Assembly (NCBI GenBank): GCA_900119285.1
Contig: FPIT01000007.1
Span: 62,001 to 126,000, forward strand
DNA from: Prevotellaceae bacterium HUN156
GTDB lineage: Bacteria > Bacteroidota > Bacteroidia > Bacteroidales > Bacteroidaceae
DNA length: 64,000 nucleotides
Direction: 5' to 3'
A program made the position numbers and the translations under genes. Of this stretch, positions 25,479-35,150 are shown piece by piece; position 1 is the stretch's first letter, and each line of letters starts with the position of its first letter. Below the pieces are notes generated by a model. The model saw only the letters and a list, made by a program, of their open reading frames with translations, was not told where the DNA came from and did no database searches.

Positions 25479-27971
25479 TTACTTCGTCAAATTAGCAATA
25501 GTAGCAATCATTGTGGCAAGTGATGCTAAACTTGTACCAACGCCCAGCCATTGAGTAACATTGCTTCCTTCTTTCTTAACCTTACTAGGAACAATGATCT
25601 CACAACCAGGTTCAATCTTTGCTTTCTTAGCAATCGCCATAGTACCGTTCTGATAAACAATATAAGCACTACGCTTCTTTGCACGATCTCCAAAGCCACC
25701 GGCCTGCTCTATATAATATTTATAGCCTTTTCCTTCTTCGAATGCTACAGTATTAGGAGTATGAACGTCACCACTAATACGTACAGTATGATTGAAACGT
25801 GGAATAATCAACTCGTCACCATCCATCAATTCGATATCTTTTGTGGTTCCTGGATTTGCCAAAGCCTCGTCCAAATGGATACCTACAGGATAGGTGGTAC
25901 GAACAGCCAACTTACTCAATGATATAGAGTCAGATGAGTCTGATGTCTGACGAGCCATGCGAATGATTGAACGAATACGGGCACGCTCATCTTCATTCAT
26001 CTTACGTGTCAAGCGAGCGCCACGGATGTCGGCTCCATCAATAACACCACCTGCAGCTTTTACCAAGTCGGAAAGGCGCATATTCTTTCGTTCCATTGTG
26101 TAGTCACCGCGATACAAGACCTCACCTCCTACAGAAACGGTGATAGGATCTTGATAGACAGGACTCTTACGAACCTGCACGATATCGAATGGCTGCAATA
26201 CAAAATCCTTATCTTTTTCAAATTTAAAGTTCTCATCAATAGTAAAGGTATATGTCTGCTTCAAGTCCATACCTGCTGAAGTGGCATGAGGATCATGTGG
26301 CGTACGAGATACATCTACTTTATTCACAGAAGCAGCATCTGTAAGGCCACCAGCTTGCAGTATAAAGTTTTCAATCGTCATGCTATCAGCATATTCATAT
26401 GTTCCAGGGAATACAACCTCGCCCATAATTGAAATGGTGCGAAGATTCTGATGTTCAGGAATGGTAGGAATGAAAAGCACATCTTCATTCTGGAGTGGCA
26501 CATCAGGTTCTGTGCCGGCCATAATACCCTCAAGATTAATAGAGAGTACCTCTTGAGTACGATTAGGCTTCAGTCGACGTAAAACTGCTCGATTTGTCAT
26601 TGCCTCAGGAATCATTCCATCAGCACGTTCAATCAAACTCTTAACACTATATACCTTTTCTCCAAGTTGATACATACCTGGACGTGAAATAGCACCATTG
26701 ACTTGTACCATATTATCATATAAGTCAGAAATGGCTTCAATACTAACTACATCACCATCACGGAGACCGAATGAAGAGAAATCAAACTCGTCAATATTAA
26801 ATACATTTTTCAACTTATCCGAATTACGCATTACGCGAACCGTATTCTTATAGGCATCACTAGAGAATCCGCCAGAGTATTTCAACAAAGTTGATAAGGT
26901 CTCACCTTGACGTAGTTCATAGGTCATAGGACGCTTCACATGTCCATCAACATCTACTAAACAATCATATGTTCCGACTTGAATAACATCGTTATCCTCC
27001 AAGCGGACATTACCAGCCAATCGACCATTGAATATAAATTCATAGACATCGACTACTGTTACCAATCGTCCCTGACGATAGAGTTTAATATTTCGGAGTG
27101 TTCCCAAGTTACTGATACCACCAGCACGATAAAGAGCATGATAGACTGTTGAGAGAGAACTTAATGTATACGTACCAGGAACGCGAACCTCACCCAAGAC
27201 GTTAATCTGAATAGAACGGGTCTGTGCAAGTGTTACACGAATACTTGAACCTTGGAAATATTTGCCCAAGCGTGAACGGATACGAGATTGAGCAGTGGCA
27301 ATCTGCAAGCCACTCACCTGAATAGGACCAAATTCTGGAACATAGACATCACCTTCTGGAGAGACTGTCAGTTTCTGACTCTCTTGAGAGCCTCCATAGA
27401 TATCAACAACCAATACATCGCCAGGACCCAAAACATAATTTTGAGGGGTAGCAATATTCATATTGGGAGCGAAAGTCAGATTAGGATTATTAAAGATATT
27501 ACGTCCAAAGACCTGTTTATGAGAGATGCCTCCTTTTCCAGCCTTTATCTCTTGATCCTCGTCTTCTTCGTCTTCGCCAGCCAGTAACAGAATCTCATCA
27601 TCGCCGAGAGTAGCATCAGCAACGGCAGGTTCACCTGTTTCGTTATTTGTACGCATGCGATCAATAGCCTGTCTGAGACCATTATCAACAGCATTACTCA
27701 TGCCTGCTTTATTAATTTGATTTGCATATTGACCACGCAAACGTTGTAATTGTGCAGGTGTTGCACCTTGCTTAAGCAACGATGTAGCAATTTGTGACTC
27801 TGATGCACCAGAACGTTTTTGACTGAGAGCACTACGTACCGCTTGGCCATCACTAACGCTTGCACTACTTGAACTAGCATTACCACCTGTAGAGCCACCA
27901 TTGGAATTCTGCGCGTTAGTCACAATCATGCAACAAACGAGTAAAAAGAAGATAAGATAAATTCGTTTCAT
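25479..27971 (-). CDS. Wza-like polysaccharide export protein with six SLBB domains
   Basis: The start at 27971 gives a signal peptide (MKRIYLIFFLLVCCMIVTNA) and an 830-residue protein. A Gln/Ser-rich region is followed by the Poly_export domain (about 185-260; YVLGPGDVLVVDIYGGSQE), then six SLBB units recognisable by VLGEVRVPGTY, VDGHVKRPMTY, VNGAISRPGMY, IMGEVVFPGTY, VGGEVLYRGDY and ISGDVHTPNTV. The end (WLGVGTSLASLATMIATIAN) is an apolar helix like the outer-membrane helix of Wza. It exports capsule or exopolysaccharide across the outer membrane. It is longer than E. coli Wza (about 380 aa) because of the extra SLBB units, common in Bacteroidota. First gene of the export operon. Confidence 0.92.
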   Translation of the reverse strand: MKRIYLIFFLLVCCMIVTNAQNSNGGSTGGNASSSSASVSDGQAVRSALSQKRSGASESQIATSLLKQGATPAQLQRLRGQYANQINKAGMSNAVDNGLRQAIDRMRTNNETGEPAVADATLGDDEILLLAGEDEEDEDQEIKAGKGGISHKQVFGRNIFNNPNLTFAPNMNIATPQNYVLGPGDVLVVDIYGGSQESQKLTVSPEGDVYVPEFGPIQVSGLQIATAQSRIRSRLGKYFQGSSIRVTLAQTRSIQINVLGEVRVPGTYTLSSLSTVYHALYRAGGISNLGTLRNIKLYRQGRLVTVVDVYEFIFNGRLAGNVRLEDNDVIQVGTYDCLVDVDGHVKRPMTYELRQGETLSTLLKYSGGFSSDAYKNTVRVMRNSDKLKNVFNIDEFDFSSFGLRDGDVVSIEAISDLYDNMVQVNGAISRPGMYQLGEKVYSVKSLIERADGMIPEAMTNRAVLRRLKPNRTQEVLSINLEGIMAGTEPDVPLQNEDVLFIPTIPEHQNLRTISIMGEVVFPGTYEYADSMTIENFILQAGGLTDAASVNKVDVSRTPHDPHATSAGMDLKQTYTFTIDENFKFEKDKDFVLQPFDIVQVRKSPVYQDPITVSVGGEVLYRGDYTMERKNMRLSDLVKAAGGVIDGADIRGARLTRKMNEDERARIRSIIRMARQTSDSSDSISLSKLAVRTTYPVGIHLDEALANPGTTKDIELMDGDELIIPRFNHTVRISGDVHTPNTVAFEEGKGYKYYIEQAGGFGDRAKKRSAYIVYQNGTMAIAKKAKIEPGCEIIVPSKVKKEGSNVTQWLGVGTSLASLATMIATIANLTK

Positions 27972-28057
27972 ATACAATTTAGTTTTTCTCTTACATACAC
28001 ACCCCATTCAAAGCAAGACATTATCTCACATTTAAAGAATTAGGCTTTTACAGTCTG

Positions 28058-28065
28058 CAAAGGTA
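28058..28065 (-). promoter_or_regulatory. -7 box of the polysaccharide-export operon
   Basis: TACCTTTG on the minus strand fits the TAnnTTTG consensus, 86 nt before the Wza-like ATG. No good TTTG is found at the expected -33 distance, so the promoter may be weak or activator dependent. Confidence 0.55.
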
Positions 28066-28142
28066 CACATAAAACTTGAATCTTTTAGAATAAAACAAGA
28101 ACAAAGTTGATGAAAGGAAATGGAATTAGAATATTTTAACAA

Positions 28143-28190
28143 TAAAAACGATTACACCTCTATCAATATTAATATAAGGTGTAATCGTTC
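28143..28190 (-). terminator. Terminator after the DUF3127 gene
   Basis: A perfect 13-bp stem (AACGATTACACCT at 28147-28159 with AGGTGTAATCGTT at 28177-28189) around a 17-nt AT-rich loop. On the minus strand it runs into TTTTTATT. It lies 22 bp past the stop of the SSB-like gene. Confidence 0.85.
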
Positions 28191-28211
28191 TATTGCGATT
28201 AAAATATAATT

Positions 28212-28622
28212 TTAAAAGGGAAGATCGTCTGCACTACCCTCACCTGCAGGTTCCTGTGCAGGAGGGAATGGAGATGTCGCATCTTGCGGTGCTGCAACAG
28301 CCTGAGCTGCATAAGGAGCACCCTGAGCAGAAGCTGATGCTACAGGCGCAGCACCACGAACAACATTATATGCGCGAACATCGTTGAACCAACGACCATT
28401 GAACTCATGAGCATCAATATCAAACTGAACGGTCAAGTCTTCACCCATTTGAATATTAAACTGTTTGATGCGGTCCTCTCCAAATACACGGAATACGCAC
28501 TTGCGGGGGAACTGTCCAGGAACCTCAATCACATAGTCCTGTGACATCCATGAGTTACCTGTGCGCTGAGAGACACCACTACTTGCCGGTAATACGGCAA
28601 TAATCTTACCTGTTAAATCCAT
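28212..28622 (-). CDS. DUF3127 SSB-like OB-fold protein
   Basis: The longest frame starts at 28751, but the family N-terminus begins at Met 28622 (MDLTGKIIAVLPASSGVS), giving 136 residues; the upstream part is AT-rich intergenic DNA. Residues 1-90 form the DUF3127 domain (WMSQDYVIEVPGQFPRKCVF; VQFDIDAHEFNGRWFNDVRA), an OB-fold relative of single-strand DNA-binding proteins. An Ala/Pro/Gln-rich linker follows and the protein ends SADDLPF, which closely matches the acidic DDDIPF tip by which SSB recruits replication proteins. It lies divergent from dnaN. DNA binding is inferred. Confidence 0.82.
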   Translation of the reverse strand: MDLTGKIIAVLPASSGVSQRTGNSWMSQDYVIEVPGQFPRKCVFRVFGEDRIKQFNIQMGEDLTVQFDIDAHEFNGRWFNDVRAYNVVRGAAPVASASAQGAPYAAQAVAAPQDATSPFPPAQEPAGEGSADDLPF

Positions 28623-28712
28623 AATAATTCTATTATTTTTAATGCGTTTTTTCGTTTCAGATTGCGAAATTACGGAAAATAATTTTAAAAACATCATTTT
28701 TCCCAAAATATT

Positions 28713-28744
28713 TTTGCATTTGAACAACTTATTTTGTATTTTTG
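28713..28744 (+). promoter_or_regulatory. Promoter of dnaN
   Basis: TTTG (28713-28716), 20 nt, TATTTTTG (28737-28744) match the -33/-7 consensus, about 45 nt before the dnaN ATG. Confidence 0.8.
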
Positions 28745-28790
28745 TACTCAATTTAGCATATAAGAATAAAACTTAAAATAAAAAATACTC

Positions 28791-29915
28791 ATGAGATTTA
28801 CAGTATCCAGCACTGCGCTTAGCAGTAAACTTACCGCTCTATCAAGAGTTATCAACAGTAAGAACTCTCTGCCTATTTTGGCAGACTTTTTGTTCGACGT
28901 ACAGGACAACATCCTTTATCTGACAGCATCAGACAGTGAAAATGTAATGAAGACACAGCTCGAGTTGACAGAATCTGATGGCAATGGCCATTTTGCTATT
29001 GGCAATCATGACTTACTGGAGGCTGTCAAGGGATTCTCTGAGCAACCCATCACTTTCGATATTGATTTCAATGCAAACATCGCAAAAATCACATATCAAA
29101 ATGGTCTTTTCTCTCTGCCTGTAGAAAATGCAGACGAATTTCCACAATCTCAAACTATCAACGAAGGAGCTAATGAGATTATAATTCCCAATGCCCTGCT
29201 TGCAGAGAACATCAATCGTTCTCTATTTGCAACAGCACAAGACGAGTTACGCCCAGTAATGAATGGTATCTACTTCGATTTGACACCAGAGTGTCTAGCT
29301 GTTGTTGCCAGCGATGGTCATAAACTCGTTCGTAACAAGATTCTTTCTATTCACAACGAGCAACCCGCCGCTTTCATCCTGCCTAAGAAGCCAGCTTCAC
29401 TTTTGAAGAATCTGCTGGGTAAAGATGGAGGTGATGTTACTATTCGTTTTGACGAACGTAACGCACAGATTAACTATGCTGATGGCGAGATTACCTGCCG
29501 TCTGATTGAGGGACGCTATCCCAATTACAACTCAGTTATTCCACAGAATAATCCTAACCAGTTGACTGTTGATCGTCTGACCTTGCTGGCAGCTCTTCGC
29601 CGCGTTCAGCCATTTGCCAATGATTCTAGCAACCTTATCCGTTTCCACGTAGAAGGTGGCACATTGCAGTTGGATGCAGAAGATTATGACTTCTCTAAAA
29701 CAGCGACAGAGAGAATGTCTTGTGAATATAATGGCCAGCCTATGAGTATCGGTTTCAAAGGTGCCTCTTTCATTGAGATTCTGAGCAATTTCGATTGTCA
29801 GGATGTAATTATCCAGTTGGCAGATCCTAGCCGTGCAGGTTTGGTGTTACCTTCAGAACAGCCTGAGAATCAGGACGTACTGATGCTGATGATGCCAATG
29901 CTGATTAATGACTAA
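28791..29915 (+). CDS. dnaN: DNA polymerase III beta sliding clamp
   Basis: A 374-residue protein of three homologous clamp domains of about 120 residues. Typical blocks are MRFTVSSTALSSKLTALSRV, NSLPILADFLFDV, ELRPVMNGIYFDL, VVASDGHKLVR, FILPKKPASLLKNLL and, at the end, VLMLMMPMLIND in place of the E. coli MPMRL. It tethers the replicative polymerase and repair factors to DNA. Bacteroidota dnaN often precedes a DnaQ-type exonuclease and coaBC, as here, with a 17-bp gap to the exonuclease. Confidence 0.97.
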   Translation: MRFTVSSTALSSKLTALSRVINSKNSLPILADFLFDVQDNILYLTASDSENVMKTQLELTESDGNGHFAIGNHDLLEAVKGFSEQPITFDIDFNANIAKITYQNGLFSLPVENADEFPQSQTINEGANEIIIPNALLAENINRSLFATAQDELRPVMNGIYFDLTPECLAVVASDGHKLVRNKILSIHNEQPAAFILPKKPASLLKNLLGKDGGDVTIRFDERNAQINYADGEITCRLIEGRYPNYNSVIPQNNPNQLTVDRLTLLAALRRVQPFANDSSNLIRFHVEGGTLQLDAEDYDFSKTATERMSCEYNGQPMSIGFKGASFIEILSNFDCQDVIIQLADPSRAGLVLPSEQPENQDVLMLMMPMLIND

Positions 29916-29932
29916 TCGATATATCAACATTA

Positions 29933-30760
29933 ATGAAACTGAATTTACAGAAACCATTAGTAATATTCGACTTGGAGACCACGGGACTTGACTTAGTCAA
30001 GGACCGTGTTATCCAATTGTCATATATTAAAGTATATCCTGACGGTCACGAAGAAAGAGGGGATGAAATCATCAATCCAGAAAAGCCCATTCCTGATGAA
30101 GTTTCACAGCTCACAGGCATCTCAAATGATGATGTAAAAGACAAGCCGACATTTAAGCAATTGGCATCGAAATTGTGTCAGGTATTTACTGGTTCCGATA
30201 TCGCCGGCTTCAATTCAAACCATTTTGACGTTCCACTATTGGCGGAAGAATTTCTGAGAGCAGGTATTGACTTTGATTTCTCAAAGAGCCGTCTGATTGA
30301 TGTGCAAACCATTTTCCACAAGATGGAACGTCGCAATCTGGCTGCCGCCTATAAATTTTACTGCGGTCACAAGATGGAGGATGACTTTGAAGCTCACCGT
30401 GCCGACCAAGATACAGAAGCGACTTATCGCGTATTATTAGGACAATTGGACTATTATACAGAAGAGCATCAGCGTGAGTTGGGTGAAGACCCCACAGATC
30501 GTATATTGCCAAACGACATGCAGGCCTTAGCTGATTTCTCAAAGGTTAACGACAATGTGGACTTTGCTGGTCGCATTGTCTGGGCTGACGTCAAAGGACA
30601 ACGCACCGAGGTATTCAATTTCGGTAAGCACAAAGGAGTTCCTGTGGCAGACGTATTACGCTTTGACCCAGGTTATTATAGTTGGATTCTCGGAGGAGAC
30701 TTCACCTACAACACTAAACAAGTGCTTACACGTATCCGATTAAGAGAAGCTAATAAATAG
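29933..30760 (+). CDS. DnaQ-like DEDDh 3'-5' exonuclease
   Basis: A 275-residue protein. Residues 5-180 are an RNase-T/DnaQ-type exonuclease with the DEDDh residues in VIFDLETTGLD (D13, E15), GFNSNHFDVPLL and HRADQDTEAT. The C-terminal module (about 220-270; FNFGKHKGVPVADVL, YYSWIL) is the small domain found after ExoX-like exonucleases. Its position between dnaN and coaBC suggests a proofreading or repair role with the clamp, though Bacteroidota PolC/DnaE arrangements were not examined. Its stop is immediately followed by the coaBC ATG. Confidence 0.9.
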   Translation: MKLNLQKPLVIFDLETTGLDLVKDRVIQLSYIKVYPDGHEERGDEIINPEKPIPDEVSQLTGISNDDVKDKPTFKQLASKLCQVFTGSDIAGFNSNHFDVPLLAEEFLRAGIDFDFSKSRLIDVQTIFHKMERRNLAAAYKFYCGHKMEDDFEAHRADQDTEATYRVLLGQLDYYTEEHQRELGEDPTDRILPNDMQALADFSKVNDNVDFAGRIVWADVKGQRTEVFNFGKHKGVPVADVLRFDPGYYSWILGGDFTYNTKQVLTRIRLREANK

Positions 30761-31966
30761 ATGCTAAAAGGAAAGAAAATCGTACTAGGCATTACGGGTT
30801 CTATAGCTGCCTATAAAGCTTGTCTGATTATCCGCGAATTAATTAAGGCAGGTGCTGAGGTGCAGGTGGTTATTACACCTGCTGGTAAGGAATTTATTAC
30901 CCCTATCACCCTATCGGCTCTTACCCATAAGCCCGTTATCAGTGAGTTTTTCTCTCAGCGTGATGGTACATGGAACTCTCATGTTGACCTTGGCTTATGG
31001 GCTGACGCGATGCTTATTGCTCCATGTACTGCGGCAACATTAGGAAAAATAGCTAATGGCGTTGCTGATAACATGCTGATTACGACATATTTATCCATGA
31101 AGGCACCTGTATTCATAGCACCTGCAATGGATTTAGATATGTATCAGCATCCAACAACCCAAGAGAACCTTCGAAAGCTTCAATCATTCGGTAATCAGAT
31201 AATAGAGCCACAAAGCGGATTCCTTGCTTCTGGACTTGAAGGAAAGGGACGCATGGAAGAGCCTGATAAGATTGTAGCATACTTAGATAAGATGCTTGAT
31301 AGCAATGCAAGTTTGAAGGGGAAAAAGATTCTCATCACCGCTGGTCCAACCTATGAGAAGATAGACCCCGTACGCTTCATTGGCAACTACTCAAGTGGAA
31401 AGATGGGATTTGCACTAGCAGAAGAGTGTGCATGTCGTGGCGCCGAAGTCACACTCATTGCAGGCCCTGTCAGCACACAGCTATCCCCTAGCCTCTCTAC
31501 TCGCATCAAGCGTATTGATGTTGAGAGCTGCGAGGAGATGTATCAGGCTGCAACAAAGGCATATCCTGAGTGTAATGCGGCTATTCTCTGTGCTGCTGTA
31601 GCAGACTTCAAACCCGAGCAAGCAGCTAGTCAGAAGATAAAGCGCGAGAAAGACGATCTCGTAATCCGTCTGAAACCAACTCACGATATTGCTGCTGCAT
31701 TAGGGGCTATTAAGCAGCCACACCAACTATTGGTAGGTTTTGCTTTAGAGACCAATGATGAGATTGCTAATGCACAGAAAAAGTTGCAGAAAAAGAATCT
31801 CGACTTCATCGTGCTCAACTCACTAAGAAACAAAGGAACATGCTTCCAATCTGACGAGAACCAGATTAGCATTATCTCGAAAGAAGGCCAGCGTGACTAC
31901 AACAAGAAGAGTAAGCAAGCTGTTGCCATAGACATTATCGACGAGTTGGTACAGCATCTCAACTAA
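30761..31966 (+). CDS. coaBC: Bifunctional phosphopantothenoylcysteine decarboxylase / phosphopantothenate-cysteine ligase
   Basis: A 401-residue fusion for two steps of coenzyme A synthesis. The flavoprotein CoaC half (1-180) begins KIVLGITGSIAAYKA and holds SHVDLGLWADAMLIAPCTA with the catalytic His, IAPAMDLDMY and GSFLASG-like GFLASGLEGKGRM. The CoaB half (about 185-400) begins KILITAGPTYEKIDPVRFI, then NYSSGKMGFALAE and AAVADFKPE. The length and order are standard. It follows the exonuclease with no gap and ends before a bidirectional terminator. Confidence 0.96.
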   Translation: MLKGKKIVLGITGSIAAYKACLIIRELIKAGAEVQVVITPAGKEFITPITLSALTHKPVISEFFSQRDGTWNSHVDLGLWADAMLIAPCTAATLGKIANGVADNMLITTYLSMKAPVFIAPAMDLDMYQHPTTQENLRKLQSFGNQIIEPQSGFLASGLEGKGRMEEPDKIVAYLDKMLDSNASLKGKKILITAGPTYEKIDPVRFIGNYSSGKMGFALAEECACRGAEVTLIAGPVSTQLSPSLSTRIKRIDVESCEEMYQAATKAYPECNAAILCAAVADFKPEQAASQKIKREKDDLVIRLKPTHDIAAALGAIKQPHQLLVGFALETNDEIANAQKKLQKKNLDFIVLNSLRNKGTCFQSDENQISIISKEGQRDYNKKSKQAVAIDIIDELVQHLN

Positions 31967-32016
31967 AGAACGAGAAAGCCGCTAGCACAGTTATCGACAA
32001 ATTTACTTAAACATAA

Positions 32017-32052
32017 AAAAATAGCTGCAGTTTCAAAACTACAGCTATTTTT
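32017..32052. terminator. Bidirectional terminator between coaBC and phosphoglucomutase
   Basis: Stem AAAAATAGCTG (32017-32027) with CAGCTATTTTT (32042-32052), one mismatch, then AGTTT with AAACT around a CA loop. A-rich 5' and T-rich 3' flanks on both strands let it serve both convergent genes. Confidence 0.88.
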
Positions 32053-32073
32053 ATTATCTAATTTCTAATCTGA

Positions 32074-33822
32074 TTAGTCAAGCTTCAGAGTCTTCTTCAA
32101 AGCAGCAATCTTAACCTCTGCATTCTGTGTGCAGCGCTCATAGTCTTCAGCTCCCTTGAAAGAAGCATCTTTCACCTCTGTATAGAACTTAATCTTAGGC
32201 TCTGTTCCAGAAGGACGTACAGATACCTTTGTTCCATCGTCGCAGAACCACTGCAATACGTTAGAGGTGTCAGGCATCTCAAGCTTGCTAACATTTCCAT
32301 TAGCATCACGAGCCTCCAGCTTCTGGAAGTCCTTAGAGAGAATGATGCGTGAACCACCCAGATCCTTAGGAGGATTGTTGCGGAAGTCAGTCATCATCTG
32401 CTTAATCTCCTCAGCACCAGTCTTACCAGGACGTACTACGTTGATAGTTACCTCGCGAGAGAAACCATACTCCTTATAGATATTCATCAACAGGTCGTAG
32501 AGTGTCATACCGTTATCACGAGCCCATGCTGCGATTTCGCAGATTAAACAGATAGCAGCGGGAGAATCCTTATCTCTTACCTTGTCGTATGGCAGGAATC
32601 CAAATGACTCTTCACCACCACCGATATACTTCTTCTTGCCTTCGTTGACACGAATCTCGTTGGCAATCCACTTGAAGCCAGTATAGCAGTCCATCAACTC
32701 TACCCCATTCTTCTTGGCAATCTCAGAGATAACCTCTGTTGTTACGATGGTCTTTACCAAGAACTCGTTACCCTTCAGCTGGCCGAGTTTTTTCTTGTTG
32801 GCAATGATATACCATGAGAACATCATACAGGTCTGGTTACCATTCAGAATCTCCCATTCGCCCTTTGAGTTACGGCATACGATAGCCAAACGGTCGGCAT
32901 CAGGGTCAGATGCGATTACGAGGTCAGCATTGAGCTTAGTACCCAGTTTTATACCCAATGTCATAGCTTCAGCATTCTCTGGGTTCGGGCTTACTACCGT
33001 TGGGAAATTACCATCGATAACCATCTGTTCTGGAACAACATGAATATTCTGGAAGCCCCATGAGCGCAGAGCCATAGGAATGATTACGCGTCCTGCACCA
33101 TGCATAGGTGAATAAACGATGTTGAGGTCTTTCTGACGCATGATAACGTCCTGGTCTACCATAGCTTCTTTTACAGCCTGGATGTAGTCCCAGTCTTCCT
33201 CACCACCAATGGGGATAATCAGATCCTTGTTTGCCTGCCACTTCACATCGCTAATCTTCACCTTGTTTACCTCGTCAATGATACCTTTGTCGTGTGGAGC
33301 CAAAACCTGTGCACCATCATCCCAGTATGCCTTATATCCATTATATTCACGTGGGTTGTGTGATGCTGTTACATTAACACCAGCCTGACACTTCAGATGA
33401 CGAATAGCGAATGAAATCTCAGGAGTAGGACGCAGGCTCTCGAAGAGATAAACCTTGATACCATTGGCTGAGAAGATATCAGCTACGGTCTCAGCAAACA
33501 TACGTCCGTTGTTGCGGCAGTCATGTCCAACTACCACAGCACTCTGCTTACCAGGGAATGCCTTGTTAATATAATTAGCAAAGCCCTGAGTAGCCATACC
33601 TACGATATACTTATTCATGCGGTTGGTGCCAGCACCCATGATGCCACGCAGTCCACCCGTACCAAATTCCAAGTCACGATAGAATGCGTCAATCAGGTCT
33701 GTCTTGTCAGCATTATCCAACATAGCCTGAACATCCTTGCGTGTCTCCTCGTCAAATGCAGGAGACAACCATTCTTTTGCGCGTGCCTCGCACTGAGCAA
33801 TGAGTTGAGCGTTATTTTCCAT
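32074..33822 (-). CDS. Phosphoglucomutase / phosphomannomutase family protein
   Basis: A 582-residue alpha-D-phosphohexomutase of the bacterial PgcA-like long type. The phosphoserine loop is VTASHNPREYNGYKAYW (about 155-171), the Mg loop DPDADRLAIV (about 308-317), the sugar-binding loop GGGEESFGFL (about 402-411) and the phosphate-binding loop VSVRPSGTEPKIKFY (about 535-550). It interconverts hexose 1- and 6-phosphates, most likely glucose, feeding glycogen and UDP-sugar synthesis; phosphomannose activity is possible. It is monocistronic, with a promoter at 33861-33868 and a shared terminator downstream. Confidence 0.93.
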   Translation of the reverse strand: MENNAQLIAQCEARAKEWLSPAFDEETRKDVQAMLDNADKTDLIDAFYRDLEFGTGGLRGIMGAGTNRMNKYIVGMATQGFANYINKAFPGKQSAVVVGHDCRNNGRMFAETVADIFSANGIKVYLFESLRPTPEISFAIRHLKCQAGVNVTASHNPREYNGYKAYWDDGAQVLAPHDKGIIDEVNKVKISDVKWQANKDLIIPIGGEEDWDYIQAVKEAMVDQDVIMRQKDLNIVYSPMHGAGRVIIPMALRSWGFQNIHVVPEQMVIDGNFPTVVSPNPENAEAMTLGIKLGTKLNADLVIASDPDADRLAIVCRNSKGEWEILNGNQTCMMFSWYIIANKKKLGQLKGNEFLVKTIVTTEVISEIAKKNGVELMDCYTGFKWIANEIRVNEGKKKYIGGGEESFGFLPYDKVRDKDSPAAICLICEIAAWARDNGMTLYDLLMNIYKEYGFSREVTINVVRPGKTGAEEIKQMMTDFRNNPPKDLGGSRIILSKDFQKLEARDANGNVSKLEMPDTSNVLQWFCDDGTKVSVRPSGTEPKIKFYTEVKDASFKGAEDYERCTQNAEVKIAALKKTLKLD

Positions 33823-33860
33823 AATTACTTAATTTTAAAGATTAGCAATTTTATAATACG

Positions 33861-33868
33861 CAAAGATA
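33861..33868 (-). promoter_or_regulatory. -7 box of the phosphoglucomutase gene
   Basis: TATCTTTG on the minus strand, 38 nt before the ATG. The -33 element is weak. Confidence 0.65.
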
Positions 33869-33917
33869 CTGATTTCGCAAGACAAATCAGTATCTCTAGC
33901 AGTATTTTTTACTTTTT

Positions 33918-35129
33918 TTAATGATTGCGAATTAGCCGGTCTATCTCTTCAAACTGCTTTCCCTTATTCAGATGTAAGTAGATGCGATATAGTGCAGGTC
34001 CCCAACGCTGACTGTCCGCAGGAGCCAACTCGCGATATTTCTCCATATATGGACATGCCTCACTATATAGTTTTGTCAGTTTCAGCCGATTCTTACGTGG
34101 TTCATTCTGTTGTTCAACAGCTAGAGCTTGATTCAAGTAACATGTAGATATATTGTAATATGGCTCTGGTTGTTGGTTATTATTTGCCAACAGTTGCTTG
34201 CTAATCTCAATACAATCATCATAGTGGCTCATATTCAAGAGAGCTATTGACTTTGCCAATAAGAACAATGTTGAATCAGCTTTCGCTTTCAGACCATAAT
34301 CTGCCAATTGCAATACTACATCATTTCTTCCTTGAGCTTTATAATAGTCAGCCAGCCTTGGAAAGAAATAAGGATAATCAGGATATAACTCAAATCCCTT
34401 ATTCAATGTTGCGAGATAATTCTCTTCTTTATTTTGCAACAGATAAGCCTCACAGATATACTGCAACGTATATTTCAATTTCTCCTTATCAAGCATTGCC
34501 AACTCATGATACTTTAATGTACGCGTAGCATCATGCAGTTTGAAACCACATAAGGTAGCCCAATATGCAGCTTGCGGTGTTAGCGAGTCATTATCGGCAT
34601 TCATATATCCAGTAAAGAGTGGTTGTTGATTGATATTGAGATAGCGATCGAAATACTCGAAAGCCTTCTCATAATCATTTTTTCTTACCTGATAGGTTCC
34701 TCCATAATATAAATTGGGACGTAATTGATTCAGCCATGATGCATGCGTCTCACGATATGCAGGTCTTACGCGTCCCTTACTATCTGGACGTACATCTAAC
34801 GAATCCAGCGCTACAGCAATATTATACATTTTCAGCGTTAGGTTAAAGAATGCTGTTGTATCATACTGCTGTTTTAAATACAATTTTTCATTGGCTGCAT
34901 TAAACTGTCCACGTACAGCATCAAGCCACGTCAGATATATCTTCGCGTTCTCACGATTAGCAGGATTTGTCGAATCAGCCAATAGATCAACCATCAGCTT
35001 TTCTGCCTTGTCTAAATCTTTGCCACTCTTGATATAAGACCGTGCCTGACTGAGCTCTTTTTTTTGAGCCCTCAGGCACGGTGTTATCATAGTTAAGAGA
35101 AGCAGGATAACAATCTGTTGCTTCTTCAT
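33918..35129 (-). CDS. Secreted TPR-repeat protein, paralogue 1
   Basis: A 403-residue protein with a signal peptide (MKKQQIVILLLLTMITPCLRA). Helical TPR-like repeats follow (KKELSQARSYIKSGKDLDKA; NDYEKAFEYFDRYLNIN; RNDVVLQLADYGLKAKADS; HYDDCIEISKQLLANNNQQ). It shares a layout and short matches (PDSKGRVRPAYRE against PNAKGKVAPKFSE) with the upstream neighbour at 35151-36371, so the two look like an old tandem duplication. It starts 21 bp after that gene. The function is unknown; a periplasmic protein-binding role is likely. Confidence 0.78.
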   Translation of the reverse strand: MKKQQIVILLLLTMITPCLRAQKKELSQARSYIKSGKDLDKAEKLMVDLLADSTNPANRENAKIYLTWLDAVRGQFNAANEKLYLKQQYDTTAFFNLTLKMYNIAVALDSLDVRPDSKGRVRPAYRETHASWLNQLRPNLYYGGTYQVRKNDYEKAFEYFDRYLNINQQPLFTGYMNADNDSLTPQAAYWATLCGFKLHDATRTLKYHELAMLDKEKLKYTLQYICEAYLLQNKEENYLATLNKGFELYPDYPYFFPRLADYYKAQGRNDVVLQLADYGLKAKADSTLFLLAKSIALLNMSHYDDCIEISKQLLANNNQQPEPYYNISTCYLNQALAVEQQNEPRKNRLKLTKLYSEACPYMEKYRELAPADSQRWGPALYRIYLHLNKGKQFEEIDRLIRNH

Positions 35130-35150
35130 CTATAGTATTAATATTCAATT

